Below, piece after piece: positions 19,005-28,813 of a stretch of 64,000 bases of DNA. The stretch spans positions 1 through 64,000 of the forward strand of contig NZ_JAGUCO010000022.1 of NCBI RefSeq assembly GCF_018271995.1, read 5' to 3'. The DNA comes from Carboxylicivirga linearis (GTDB lineage: Bacteria > Bacteroidota > Bacteroidia > Bacteroidales > Marinilabiliaceae). A program made the position numbers and the translations under genes. Below the pieces are notes generated by a model that saw nothing but the letters and a program-made list of their open reading frames with translations, had not been told where the DNA came from and ran no database searches. Each line of letters starts with the position of its first letter. Within the stretch, counting starts at the first letter, position 1.

Positions 19005-20654
19005 CTAAAGCTCCGCCAAATACGTAACCAAATTAATATCAGTACCGGTTAAATTAAGCTTTTTTCGTAAACGGCCGCGTGCTACCTCAATACTCCTGAT
19101 GGTTTGATGCGTTATGGTTGAAATCTCCTTTGAACTAAGATTTAGCCGTAATAAGGCAGCTAATCGCTCTTCGGAGGGTGTTATATTACTATGCAAACTT
19201 CTTAGTTTTTTGTAAAACTCGGTATGTACCATCTGAAAACGATACTCAAATTCGTTCCACAACTCACCATCTGACTCCGCATTCAGGTTCTGTACTATTT
19301 TCTGAATCATTAATTGGTTTTCCGATCCCAGGTTTTGCTTTAAGGTTAACAGGCTTTTGGCTACGCTGTTAATTAATTCATTTTTTTGCACCAGGTACAT
19401 TACATTGGTGGTGAGCTCCTTGTTTTTGGTATCTATTTCCAATTCCAGATTTTTGTTCTCTAATTTAATTTTTGATTTTTGCTTTCGATAGATAATAAGC
19501 CCCATAATGGCAACAACCAATATGGCAAGCAGAATTACCAACACAATAAAAAAAGAGAATTTCATCCTTTCTTTATCCATTTCGGCCTCTTCTTCCACCT
19601 TATCCAATTCGTACGAGATTTGCAATTGAGCAATCTGGCTCATTCGTTGCTCATTCAGTAAGCTATCGCTCAACTGCTTGTATAGTTTATGCTCATTTAG
19701 CGCTTTGTAAGGTTGGTCTTTCTTTTCGTATATCTCATACAAAAACATATGAGCAATTTGTTCCGATTCAAGTAAACCTTTGTCCTCTGCTAATTTTAGC
19801 GATTGCAAAGCTGCCCATTCAGCGCTGTCTATCCGGTTGATTTTATTGTAATAATCCGATAAGAAATAATACGATTTGGCTAATCCTTCGGTGTCATTAA
19901 TTTCTTCTCTAATATTAATAGCCTTGGATAGATATTCTTTGGCTGAGTCATAATTCTGGTTCTTAACCTCTAGTTTACCAAGGTTATTATAGATCGATCC
20001 AACAATCTGGGGGTAGTCGATCGACTGACCAACATCCAGAGCCTTTTTATAGTATAGGTTTGCCTCTTGATTGTTATTAAGCTTTTCGTAGGCACTGGCA
20101 AGGTTATTATAAACCTGCGACAAGTATTTTAAATATTCCTGCTTTGCATCAAAGGGCATTTCATTAAAATAGGCAATGCATTTATTATAATACACAATGG
20201 CTTTGTTGTATGCCTCAACTCTATCGTAAACAGCTCCAAGGTTACTTAAGGTTCTAATGATGCCTATTGAATGATTGTGTCTTTCGAATATGCGAAGTGC
20301 ATAAAAATACAATTCCATCGTTTCTTTGTAATCTCCCAGAAAATAGGTTGTAAGTCCCGATTCCAGTTTAAATAAGGCACAATTAATATCATCATCAAAA
20401 CTATCGGCCAAAGTAAAGCCTTTGTTACTGTATTCAAGTGATTTCTTATAATCCTTGCCACGAGAAAGAGTGCTAAGCTTAAATAGTATATCCAATTTTA
20501 CATTGTATTCCTGCGTGTTTTTAAGCTGAGTAACCAAACTGTCTTCTTGTGTCATATTGTAAGGTGCAGCTTCGGCTTTTATACCACTTATAAGTAAAAA
20601 TAGCATAGTACATAATAATGCAATAACAGATGATGATTTAAAGTCTGACTTCAT
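19005..20654 (-). CDS. TPR-transmembrane-HTH (LuxR-like) regulator, copy 2
   Basis: 549 aa from the ATG at 20654, chosen because MKSDFKSSSVIALLCTMLFLL gives a clean signal peptide; the frame is open to 20702. Same plan as regulator 1: TPR-like repeats, one transmembrane helix (SFFIVLVILLAILVVAIMGL), coiled coil and C-terminal HTH (TPSEERLAALLRLNLSSKE, RGRLRKKLNLTGTDINLV). Over the last 100 residues it is almost the same as regulator 1, so both probably bind the same or very similar DNA. It is divergent from the small ORF and giant protease of cassette 2. The TPR part has diverged more than the HTH, which would fit different input signals with a shared output (inference). Confidence 0.85.
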   Translation of the reverse strand: MKSDFKSSSVIALLCTMLFLLISGIKAEAAPYNMTQEDSLVTQLKNTQEYNVKLDILFKLSTLSRGKDYKKSLEYSNKGFTLADSFDDDINCALFKLESGLTTYFLGDYKETMELYFYALRIFERHNHSIGIIRTLSNLGAVYDRVEAYNKAIVYYNKCIAYFNEMPFDAKQEYLKYLSQVYNNLASAYEKLNNNQEANLYYKKALDVGQSIDYPQIVGSIYNNLGKLEVKNQNYDSAKEYLSKAINIREEINDTEGLAKSYYFLSDYYNKINRIDSAEWAALQSLKLAEDKGLLESEQIAHMFLYEIYEKKDQPYKALNEHKLYKQLSDSLLNEQRMSQIAQLQISYELDKVEEEAEMDKERMKFSFFIVLVILLAILVVAIMGLIIYRKQKSKIKLENKNLELEIDTKNKELTTNVMYLVQKNELINSVAKSLLTLKQNLGSENQLMIQKIVQNLNAESDGELWNEFEYRFQMVHTEFYKKLRSLHSNITPSEERLAALLRLNLSSKEISTITHQTIRSIEVARGRLRKKLNLTGTDINLVTYLAEL

Positions 20655-20961
20655 AGAGTGTATAAATATTAATGTTTTTCTGGTCGTGCAGTTACTAATC
20701 AATAAGCATACCGAAAATTAGGCGAGAGTTATAAGAGATGGTAATGAGAGTTAAAAAGAATCAATATATCAGGTATATAAAGATCAAATGAGAGGTGATG
20801 TATCAGGTGTAAATTAGAAGCCAAATTCTGATGGAGAGGTTTTGTGCGTAATGTGAGAAACCAAGTAGCAGTGAAATATTTCTTTGATCACTATGCTTTT
20901 ATGTCTTTTGTAAAATCATTGTTAACACGTGTACGAGGTACAAATAAGAAATGGTTAAAAC
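20655..20961. promoter_or_regulatory. Divergent control region of cassette 2 with phased boxes
   Basis: Non-coding. On the + strand GAGAGTTA occurs at 20724-20731 and 20746-20753, GAGAGGTG at 20790-20797 and GAGAGGTT at 20834-20841; the starts are 22, 44 and 44 bases apart. ATCAGGTA (20768) and ATCAGGTG (20802) lie among them. GAGGTTT is found here 126 bases before the small ORF and in cassette 1 129 bases before it. Candidate operators for the TPR-HTH regulators. Confidence 0.4.
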
Positions 20962-21108
20962 ATGATGAATAAGTATACATGGAAAGATTCTATTAAGCGC
21001 GATATCAAAAAGCGTGAAGAACAAAACCAAGTGTTTCGAAAACTGATAAAGATGTTTGGAGAGGTTTGTGAGAAAAGAATCAACGGTAAGATAAAAAGTA
21101 AAAATTAA
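20962..21108 (+). CDS. Small Lys/Glu-rich protein preceding giant protease 2
   Basis: 48-codon ORF with two in-frame ATGs (20962, 20965). It is basic and charged (IKRDIKKREEQNQVFRKL), with no signal peptide, and ends 8 bases before the giant protease start, so translational coupling is likely. It aligns without gaps in its core with the ORF at 2155-2289 (IKRLIKRREEENEVFKKL). Conservation of protein sequence across two diverged upstream regions supports a real gene. Function unknown. Confidence 0.65.
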   Translation: MMNKYTWKDSIKRDIKKREEQNQVFRKLIKMFGEVCEKRINGKIKSKN

Positions 21109-21116
21109 TAGTATAT

Positions 21117-24100
21117 ATGATTATTTCTACCTATTTAAAAAGCTTGGTTTGCTTTTGTTTTATATCTATTATAACAGTAAGTGTTGTTGGTCAACAACCC
21201 GCTGTATATAAAAATGGTGTATTACAAAGCGAGTTTAAAGTAAAATTAAAGCGCGAAGTATCGCTTCCTTCAGCCGGATTAAAATCAACACAGGCTAATG
21301 GTTATTCTACTGTGGGGTTGACTGGCGTAGATAAGCTTAACTTTCAGTTTGAAGCCATTTCATTTGAAAGACTTTTTCCGTATTCGGCCAAATTTAATGC
21401 AAGGCATCAAAAACATGGTCTTCATTTATGGTATAAAGTAAGAATACAAGCCGATGCCGATATTGCTGATGTTCTAAGAGCATATGCCGATGTAGCTGAA
21501 ATAGAATACGCAGAGCCTTTTTATCAACGTAGTCTGATGCCTTATAATATAAGTGAGGTTACAGATGAAGTAGTAAAGAATATACGTAGCACAAAATCGG
21601 CGTCACCTTTTGATGATCCACGATTTGATGAGCAGTGGCATTATCATAATACCGAAGATAACCCGGGTATTCCTGGAGCTGATATTAATCTGTTACGTGC
21701 CTGGGAAAGGGAAACCGGACATCCTGATGTTATTGTTGCTGTTATTGATCAGGGAGTTGACTATTTACACGAAGACTTAGCTGATAATATGTGGATTAAT
21801 GAAGCTGAGTTAAATGGTACTCCGGGTGAAGACTCTGATGGTAATGGTTACATCGATGATATTTACGGATTTAATTTCGTTAATATGACCGGAAAAATTG
21901 AACGCTTAGATCATGGTACCCACGTAGCTGGTACTGTGGCTGCAACCAATAATAATGGTATTGGTGTTTCGGGTGTTGCCGGTGGTTCGGGTAATGGCGA
22001 TGGTGTGCGCATTATGTCGTGTATGATTATGAGCGAAAATGCAAGTGGTGATGCTGCTGCCGCTTTTGTATACGCTGCCGATAATGGGGCTATTATTGCT
22101 CAAAATAGTTGGGGGTATAATCAACCCGATGTATATGAACAGTCGGAATTGGATGCGATTGACTACTTTATTGCTGAAGCCGGACAATTTAGAGGCAGCC
22201 CAATGAAAGGGGGAGTAGTTATTTTTGCAACTGGTAATATGGCCGATGAAGGTAATTACTGGCCTGGTTGTTATGAACATGTAATTTCAGTGGCAGCTAC
22301 CGATCCCTATAACCATCTATCCAATTACTCAAACTATGGAGAGTGGGTTACTGTATCGGCTCCGGGTGGAGAAGTTACAAAAGGATCAGAATATGGTGTT
22401 TTAAGTACCATGCCAAATAATAGCTATGGCTTTTATGATGGTACATCAATGGCTTGTCCACACGTTTCAGGAGTTGCCGCACTTGTTGCCTCTCAATACA
22501 GGGGTGGTGATTTCGATAATGAGCAATTAATTGCCCGCTTAATCGGAGGAACCATTCCTTTAGATACCATCGAATTTAATAAAGGATATGAGGGTAAAAT
22601 GGGTATTGGTGGTGTTGATGCCTACCTTGCACTGCAAAAAGATAATGGTATACCACCCAACCCTATTACAGATTTAGTATCGGAAGGTACATCCTCTAAT
22701 TTTGCACGATTAAAATGGACCGTGCCAGTGGATGAAGATGATGATGAGCCTCGTTATTTTCATATTTATTATCATACAATTCCTTTTGATACAGCTACTA
22801 TAAACAATGCTGAGCGTAAAAGAGTAGGTTCGTCTTTACGAGCTGGTGAAGAATTTGTGTATGACTTAAACGGTTTAGAGCGCAATACAACCTATTACAT
22901 AGCTGTTTCGGGTGTTGATCGTTGGGGAAATGAGGCTGAATTGTCTGATTTAATAAGTGTTAGTACTAATAATGGCCCAATAATAGAACTCGACAAAGAA
23001 TTGATTGAGTTCGGTATTGATGTAAGAAGCGATTCTGCCTCTCATCAGTCTTTTACTATGTTCAATAAGGGTGACGGAATATTAAAGTGGAATATTGTAC
23101 CACGTCATATAAAAAATGTTGACACGTATAACACCACGCCGTTAAAATCCAACTATCAATTCCATAATAATGGAACACGTTCGGGAGTAGTTAAAACCCA
23201 AAGTGTAAATGAAGGTAGTATTACTCCTTTCGAGCAGGTTCCATCCGAAAATTATATTTATTACTTCGACGTGGATGTTATGGAGACTTCCATGATTAGA
23301 TTGGGTGATCAGGAACGAACCAGTCCGAATAGTACAGCTACCTATTTCAAGGTAACAGATGAGGAAGGGTTTAACTTAACGGGTGCTGAAATAGGTGTTT
23401 ATTTCGAGAATATACCAACGGATTCAATGCACATTGAAGTGTATCAGGGACATGATATTACTACAGCTAAACTCTTACACTCTCAAGTATATTATGTGCA
23501 GCACGATGGAGTTACCTTTGAAGAGGTATTCTTTTTAAAACAAATGCATTTTAATCAAGGCGATGGTTTCTTTATCGTTTACCATATAGGACCTGGATAT
23601 CAATATCCTGTGTTAGCATCCGATGCAGAGGATACTTCCACATCGGACTATTGTTACTTTAGTACCGATTTTGGAAATACATGGAAAGTACTAAAAGATG
23701 TTTATGATGATGAGCTAAAGGTTTTTAATGTTATTGCAATTAGCGCTTTAGAGCCATTGGGCGAGTACATTAAACTTTCAGAGAGTAGTGGCTTATTAGC
23801 CGCCGGAGAATCGAAAGAAATAGATTTAACCGTTAATGGCCATGAATTAATTAATGGTGAATACGATGCACAATTGCAAATATTTGGTGAAGGCTATGAT
23901 GAATACTGGAAGAATGTGGATCTTGATTTTAAAGTAGATGGACATACTTATAAACTAGAGAGTGATGATTTACTTGAGTTTGGTAATGTATTTATTGGCG
24001 AATATTCTACCGAATCAATAGTAATACATAATGTTGGCCTGGGTGCATTTGATAATGGTGGTGCCATTGATATTAGTATTTCCAACGAAGAGTTTACTCT

Positions 24101-27100
24101 TATTGGTGAAATGACAAGTGCCATACAGGCTCAACGAGCCTTCAAAATTGATTTAAGATATACTCCGGTAAAAGAAGGACCATCAAATGCAACAGTAACA
24201 TTAACAGAGAAGAATGGAGGTACCTATGAATTTAAACTTTTTGGTGTTGCCTCAAAACCTGCTAAAGCAGTTTTAAGTCCTACTTATAAAGAATATTCTG
24301 ATTTAGATCTTGATACCATTGTAAGGGATCATTTTTACTTACGTAATGATGGTGACTATCCTTTACGTTATTACGTACCTAAGTTTGCCGATGGAAGTAA
24401 TATGCCCGATTATGATGAAGGAATGATTCATCGTTTTGGTTATGCGGGAGGACGACTTGAACCTGAAACCGGTGAAGATTTCGCTTTTGAGTGGAATGAT
24501 ATTTCTATTTCAGGAAAAGAAATTACCGATGCGTTCCGTTTAGACGGAAGTGTGGTATACAAAGAGGCACTCATTGGTTTTGCTTTTCCATATTTTGGTA
24601 ACACTTACGATACTTGTTACATAACAAACCAAGGAGCTATTGCCCTAAGTAATAATGGTTGGTTTAATGCCAAACCTGCAGGATACAACAATCCTACGCA
24701 ATCGCACAAATTAATTAGTGCCTGGGGTATGCCTTTCGATTTAAATATTGGAGGACAAATATTTTACCAGTCCTATCCTGATAAATTTGTTTTACAATAT
24801 GAAGGGGTTGTACATGGAAGTTATATATGGGATACCAATAGTAATTCAGGTATTGGTTGGTTAGATGAACCGATTACATTTCAGATCATACTCCATCAGG
24901 ATGGAGATATTGATTTCTTATATAAAGATTTAGGTGGTGTTATTAATGACGAGCGGATTGGCTTTAACCGATCTACAACATTAATAATGATCGAAGATCA
25001 AACGATTGAAGATGCTTTGGTGCTGAATGGATTTGGTACAGAAGAAGATGAACCACGTATTTATAATATAGTTCCTACCACCGGACATAAAATATACTTT
25101 AAAAATCCGGGATATGGTGTTGTTACTTCACTAACGAATCCATACGGACTTGTTCAGGTAGGAGATTCTATACGCTTAGATTACGAGTTTGATACTGATG
25201 GACTATATGTAGGAGATTTTGAGGAAAATATTAATGTTATTACTAATGATCCTATTAATACCACTTTATCTTATTCAATTAAAATGGATATTGAAAGTGG
25301 TGGCGAAGTAAACTATACATCTAATGTTGACAAAGTAGACTTTGGTGATGTGTTTCAGGGTGGCGTTTACGATTATAAACTAACCATAGGTAATGATGGT
25401 AAGGCCATTGGCTTTTTAACATCTGTAACAACTAAAAATGAACTATTTGAAGTATCGGGTTACATGCCTGTAGCTTTACGTCCTAATATGTACTCTGATT
25501 ATATAGTATCAGTTAATGCTAAAGATTTAGGTGAGCTTAATGACGTGGTTGTATTTACCGATACATTGGGTAATAAATTCGAGCTGGATGTTAAATGCAA
25601 CGTGATATATGCCCCTGAAATAGGTTCAGGTAAAGATAGAATTGAAGAAACTTTATCTTTTGGTGAAACAAAAACGGTACAGGTCTCCATCTCAAACAGC
25701 GGATTAAGCGATATGGAAGTATCTCCATCGGGTAATGAATGGATGAATGTGTTACCTGCAGGGCAAGATAGTTACCCAGAAGGTTTTGATTATACGCATA
25801 CCGTTGAATATGATGCTGATCATTTATTTAACCCTAGTGATGTTATTATTTCAGGCGAAAAACTAGAAATGCCTGAAGATCCATTTGATGAAGAAGCTTA
25901 TTGGGTAGGTGTACCGTTGCCATATCCAGTAAATTATTATGGTGTAGATGCCGATACCTTATTTATAGGTCAAAATGGTGTTATTACAACCATAGGGGGG
26001 CAGGATGCCATGATAAACGGGCCGGATTACTATATTCCTAACGAAAATGGATTACAAGGCTTTTTGGCACCCGTCTTTGGATTTAACGGTTTGTCAAACC
26101 CTGAGGATTACCCTCTAACAGGTGTATATTGCAAAGGGTATGAAGATAAATTTGTTGTAAGGTTTCAGGATATTGCCTCCTTTGGAGGGGGAAAACCTAT
26201 ATCTACTGAAATTTGGATGTTTCGTAATGGATTAATCAAGTTTATGTATGAAATTGATGATCCTTCAACTGTACATTTATTATTGGAAAGTACTTTAATA
26301 GGTATTGAAAATCATGACGGTAAAAAAGGAATTCAGGTTTCGGCTCGTACCAATGGTGTAATCAAAGATAAAACAATAGTAACATTCATTCCTAAAGAGA
26401 CATATACAGTTAAATCAAATGGTTCAATGGATTTTGATGTCTATCTGAATGCCCGTTCAATATATGGTGGAGAATATCAAGATCAAATTGTATTTGAAAA
26501 CAATACACCTGATAATCCAGCCTTTTCTATACCGGTTGATTTAAGTGTAATTGGAATAGACAACATTGTAATTGAAGATACTTTAGATCTGGGCGATGTA
26601 TATATTGTTGATTACGATGGCGAGGATTATCAATCTCCTTATAAACGATATGAATATGAATTTACCATTAGTAATGAGGGTAGTAGAGCTCTGTTTATAC
26701 GTAATCTGGCAATGCAAAATGGTTTTGCAACCTATTCAATAATGGGGGATGATGATAAATTTGGTAATGGTAATTCAGAAGACGGTTGGATAGATATCTC
26801 ACGTTCGCGTATCAACCATACTCTTTATCCTAATGAAAAGGAAGTCTTTATGTTAAGAGTTACTCCTTTAGAACAAGGTATTATTGCCGATACATTGTTG
26901 ATCATTTGTGATACTGAAGAAGGTGAAATAAGATTGCCTGTTGATGCTCATTTTACTATGCCTCCTCGTATCAATATTCATTCAGAAGGACTGCATGTGT
27001 ATGCTAATACGGCCAATGAAACAGATAGTAAACAGTTTACCATTTCAAACGATGGGCCGGTTGACTTAGAATATCATATGGAGTTTGTATTGTATCGTCA

Positions 27101-28751
27101 ACAAGTTGAAAATAACTTTTTAGCACAAACTTATTCGCAAGGTTATAGTGCTTACAATGCGGGAGCCGCTTTACAGGTTAATAATTCTATCGATTATTCG
27201 TCAGCTGCATTTGATGACTCTGATATTGATTGGGACGATTTTAATAATATACTTGAGCACGAAAACGATGAAACATCAACCAGTGCTGTTGGTTTTGGTG
27301 GAAGTTACGAGTTTTATGCCGCCACAGCTTTTGAAGCTCCTAGTACAGGATTTAATTTATCACATGTAATGGTGTGGTATGCCTGGGGCGAAATTCTTGA
27401 GTCTGATATTCAAGTAATCATTAGAGGTGGTAGCGACGATTTTTATAAAACCGAAGTTCTGGCAGTAACTGATTACAAGCATACGGCCGAGACAGCTTCT
27501 TCAAAAGGAGAGTATGTTACTATTGAACTCGATCAGTCAACATTCTTCTTTCCATACGAGAAGTTTTATGTGATGTTTAAGTTTAGCGAAGATGTAACTT
27601 TTCCTCTGGGTACAGCCCAAGTGCAAACATCTCGTCTTGATCGTTTTTACTTTGGTGATGGTCAAAATTTTTATGATGCTGTATCACAAGGATATGGTAC
27701 CATGGCATGGATGATGAAAGCAGCAGAGATGGAATTAGGTGATGCTGTATGGGCAAGTTCAGATGACGAAAAAATTGGTGAATTAACACCCGGAGCTGAA
27801 CAAAGTTTCACGGTTAACTTTAATTCTGTTTACGCAGGACAAGGAGTTAATACCGGAGCTGTTGTTTTTAGAACCAACGATCCATATACTGAAAGAGCAG
27901 AGTTGCCTATTAGCTTAACACGTAATAAAGGTCCTCAATACGAAGATGGCAGTGAAGTTAATTTTACTATCGACGAGATGGAAGTATTAGAATATACCTT
28001 CAGGGCATATGATGAAGAAGGAGATAATTTTACTTTATCGTTAAAAGAAGAAGTTAAGTACTTAACATGTGAGATTGATGGCGACCAGGTATCTATTGTT
28101 TTTGAACCCGACTATGATGGAGCTGGTAATTATGATGTTGTTATTTCAGGTATGGACTCCTGGGGTAATCAAACGGAATGCACTATTAAGATTACTGTTA
28201 ATAATGTAAACCGTGCACCGGTAGAAGAAATAATTATCGGAACTCAAAAGTTTGATCTGCAAAACGAAGATGGTTACGTAATACAACTTACAGATTATAT
28301 TATAGATCCGGATGGAGATGATATTGAATTTGATGTAAGTTACTCTAATCCTGAGGTAATGGATGTTTTTCAAACAGGAGAAACAGTTGTATTCATTCCT
28401 CAAGCCCTTGGATATTCAGAAGTAAGTATTGAAGCCACTGATGAACACGGAGCAACCTTGGAAACAGCTTTTGATGTGTTTGTTGAATATCGAGTGGGTA
28501 TTGATGATAATTGGGAATCGACCATAAGAATGTATCCAAATCCGGTTCAGGATGTTTTATACCTCGATTATCAGGGTATCAATGCCGAGAGATATGATAT
28601 AATTGATGCCAGCGGATCAGTTCTTAAAAATGGGAATTTGTTACATGGTAGTCATGAGCAGATCTCAGTTACAAACCTGATGTCGGGAATATATATTTTA
28701 AAGATTTATACCGATCAGGGAGTTGCCATTAAAAAATTCACAAAACAATAA
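21117..28751 (+). CDS. Giant secreted S8 (subtilisin-like) protease with T9SS sorting domain, copy 2
   Basis: 2544-aa paralogue of the protein at 2310-9947, alignable end to end. Signal peptide about 1-25, propeptide, S8 domain with Asp211 (AVIDQGVD), His266 (HGTHVAGT), Asn374 (here in ATGN rather than AAGN) and Ser444 (GTSMACPHVSG), so the triad is intact. A fibronectin III-like domain and the same ordered beta modules follow: module A about 712-875, nidogen-like modules about 1135-1331 and 1595-1761, second module A about 2055-2211, cadherin/Ig-like repeats, and a YPNPVQD sorting domain ending in GIYILKIY. Near-equal length shows that the whole architecture was kept since duplication. The role is presumed to be surface or released proteolysis feeding the SusCD genes downstream. 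Confidence 0.93.
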   Translation: MIISTYLKSLVCFCFISIITVSVVGQQPAVYKNGVLQSEFKVKLKREVSLPSAGLKSTQANGYSTVGLTGVDKLNFQFEAISFERLFPYSAKFNARHQKHGLHLWYKVRIQADADIADVLRAYADVAEIEYAEPFYQRSLMPYNISEVTDEVVKNIRSTKSASPFDDPRFDEQWHYHNTEDNPGIPGADINLLRAWERETGHPDVIVAVIDQGVDYLHEDLADNMWINEAELNGTPGEDSDGNGYIDDIYGFNFVNMTGKIERLDHGTHVAGTVAATNNNGIGVSGVAGGSGNGDGVRIMSCMIMSENASGDAAAAFVYAADNGAIIAQNSWGYNQPDVYEQSELDAIDYFIAEAGQFRGSPMKGGVVIFATGNMADEGNYWPGCYEHVISVAATDPYNHLSNYSNYGEWVTVSAPGGEVTKGSEYGVLSTMPNNSYGFYDGTSMACPHVSGVAALVASQYRGGDFDNEQLIARLIGGTIPLDTIEFNKGYEGKMGIGGVDAYLALQKDNGIPPNPITDLVSEGTSSNFARLKWTVPVDEDDDEPRYFHIYYHTIPFDTATINNAERKRVGSSLRAGEEFVYDLNGLERNTTYYIAVSGVDRWGNEAELSDLISVSTNNGPIIELDKELIEFGIDVRSDSASHQSFTMFNKGDGILKWNIVPRHIKNVDTYNTTPLKSNYQFHNNGTRSGVVKTQSVNEGSITPFEQVPSENYIYYFDVDVMETSMIRLGDQERTSPNSTATYFKVTDEEGFNLTGAEIGVYFENIPTDSMHIEVYQGHDITTAKLLHSQVYYVQHDGVTFEEVFFLKQMHFNQGDGFFIVYHIGPGYQYPVLASDAEDTSTSDYCYFSTDFGNTWKVLKDVYDDELKVFNVIAISALEPLGEYIKLSESSGLLAAGESKEIDLTVNGHELINGEYDAQLQIFGEGYDEYWKNVDLDFKVDGHTYKLESDDLLEFGNVFIGEYSTESIVIHNVGLGAFDNGGAIDISISNEEFTLIGEMTSAIQAQRAFKIDLRYTPVKEGPSNATVTLTEKNGGTYEFKLFGVASKPAKAVLSPTYKEYSDLDLDTIVRDHFYLRNDGDYPLRYYVPKFADGSNMPDYDEGMIHRFGYAGGRLEPETGEDFAFEWNDISISGKEITDAFRLDGSVVYKEALIGFAFPYFGNTYDTCYITNQGAIALSNNGWFNAKPAGYNNPTQSHKLISAWGMPFDLNIGGQIFYQSYPDKFVLQYEGVVHGSYIWDTNSNSGIGWLDEPITFQIILHQDGDIDFLYKDLGGVINDERIGFNRSTTLIMIEDQTIEDALVLNGFGTEEDEPRIYNIVPTTGHKIYFKNPGYGVVTSLTNPYGLVQVGDSIRLDYEFDTDGLYVGDFEENINVITNDPINTTLSYSIKMDIESGGEVNYTSNVDKVDFGDVFQGGVYDYKLTIGNDGKAIGFLTSVTTKNELFEVSGYMPVALRPNMYSDYIVSVNAKDLGELNDVVVFTDTLGNKFELDVKCNVIYAPEIGSGKDRIEETLSFGETKTVQVSISNSGLSDMEVSPSGNEWMNVLPAGQDSYPEGFDYTHTVEYDADHLFNPSDVIISGEKLEMPEDPFDEEAYWVGVPLPYPVNYYGVDADTLFIGQNGVITTIGGQDAMINGPDYYIPNENGLQGFLAPVFGFNGLSNPEDYPLTGVYCKGYEDKFVVRFQDIASFGGGKPISTEIWMFRNGLIKFMYEIDDPSTVHLLLESTLIGIENHDGKKGIQVSARTNGVIKDKTIVTFIPKETYTVKSNGSMDFDVYLNARSIYGGEYQDQIVFENNTPDNPAFSIPVDLSVIGIDNIVIEDTLDLGDVYIVDYDGEDYQSPYKRYEYEFTISNEGSRALFIRNLAMQNGFATYSIMGDDDKFGNGNSEDGWIDISRSRINHTLYPNEKEVFMLRVTPLEQGIIADTLLIICDTEEGEIRLPVDAHFTMPPRINIHSEGLHVYANTANETDSKQFTISNDGPVDLEYHMEFVLYRQQVENNFLAQTYSQGYSAYNAGAALQVNNSIDYSSAAFDDSDIDWDDFNNILEHENDETSTSAVGFGGSYEFYAATAFEAPSTGFNLSHVMVWYAWGEILESDIQVIIRGGSDDFYKTEVLAVTDYKHTAETASSKGEYVTIELDQSTFFFPYEKFYVMFKFSEDVTFPLGTAQVQTSRLDRFYFGDGQNFYDAVSQGYGTMAWMMKAAEMELGDAVWASSDDEKIGELTPGAEQSFTVNFNSVYAGQGVNTGAVVFRTNDPYTERAELPISLTRNKGPQYEDGSEVNFTIDEMEVLEYTFRAYDEEGDNFTLSLKEEVKYLTCEIDGDQVSIVFEPDYDGAGNYDVVISGMDSWGNQTECTIKITVNNVNRAPVEEIIIGTQKFDLQNEDGYVIQLTDYIIDPDGDDIEFDVSYSNPEVMDVFQTGETVVFIPQALGYSEVSIEATDEHGATLETAFDVFVEYRVGIDDNWESTIRMYPNPVQDVLYLDYQGINAERYDIIDASGSVLKNGNLLHGSHEQISVTNLMSGIYILKIYTDQGVAIKKFTKQ

Positions 28752-28758
28752 AATATAA

Positions 28759-28787
28759 AGCTTTCCTGCACTCATCGCAGGAAAGCT
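28759..28787 (+). terminator. Strong hairpin directly after giant protease 2
   Basis: Perfect 11-bp stem AGCTTTCCTGC / GCAGGAAAGCT with a 7-base loop, 8 bases after the protease stop, and no long U-tract. Same position as the hairpin after protease 1 but unrelated in sequence. Confidence 0.6.
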
Positions 28788-28813
28788 GATTTATAAACTT
28801 ATAAAATGTAATT

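Noticed and set aside
21906-22280. 124-aa antisense ORF inside the S8 domain of protease 2
   Set aside because: Shadow of the conserved protease frame; similar antisense frames at 3096-3377 arise from the same codons.
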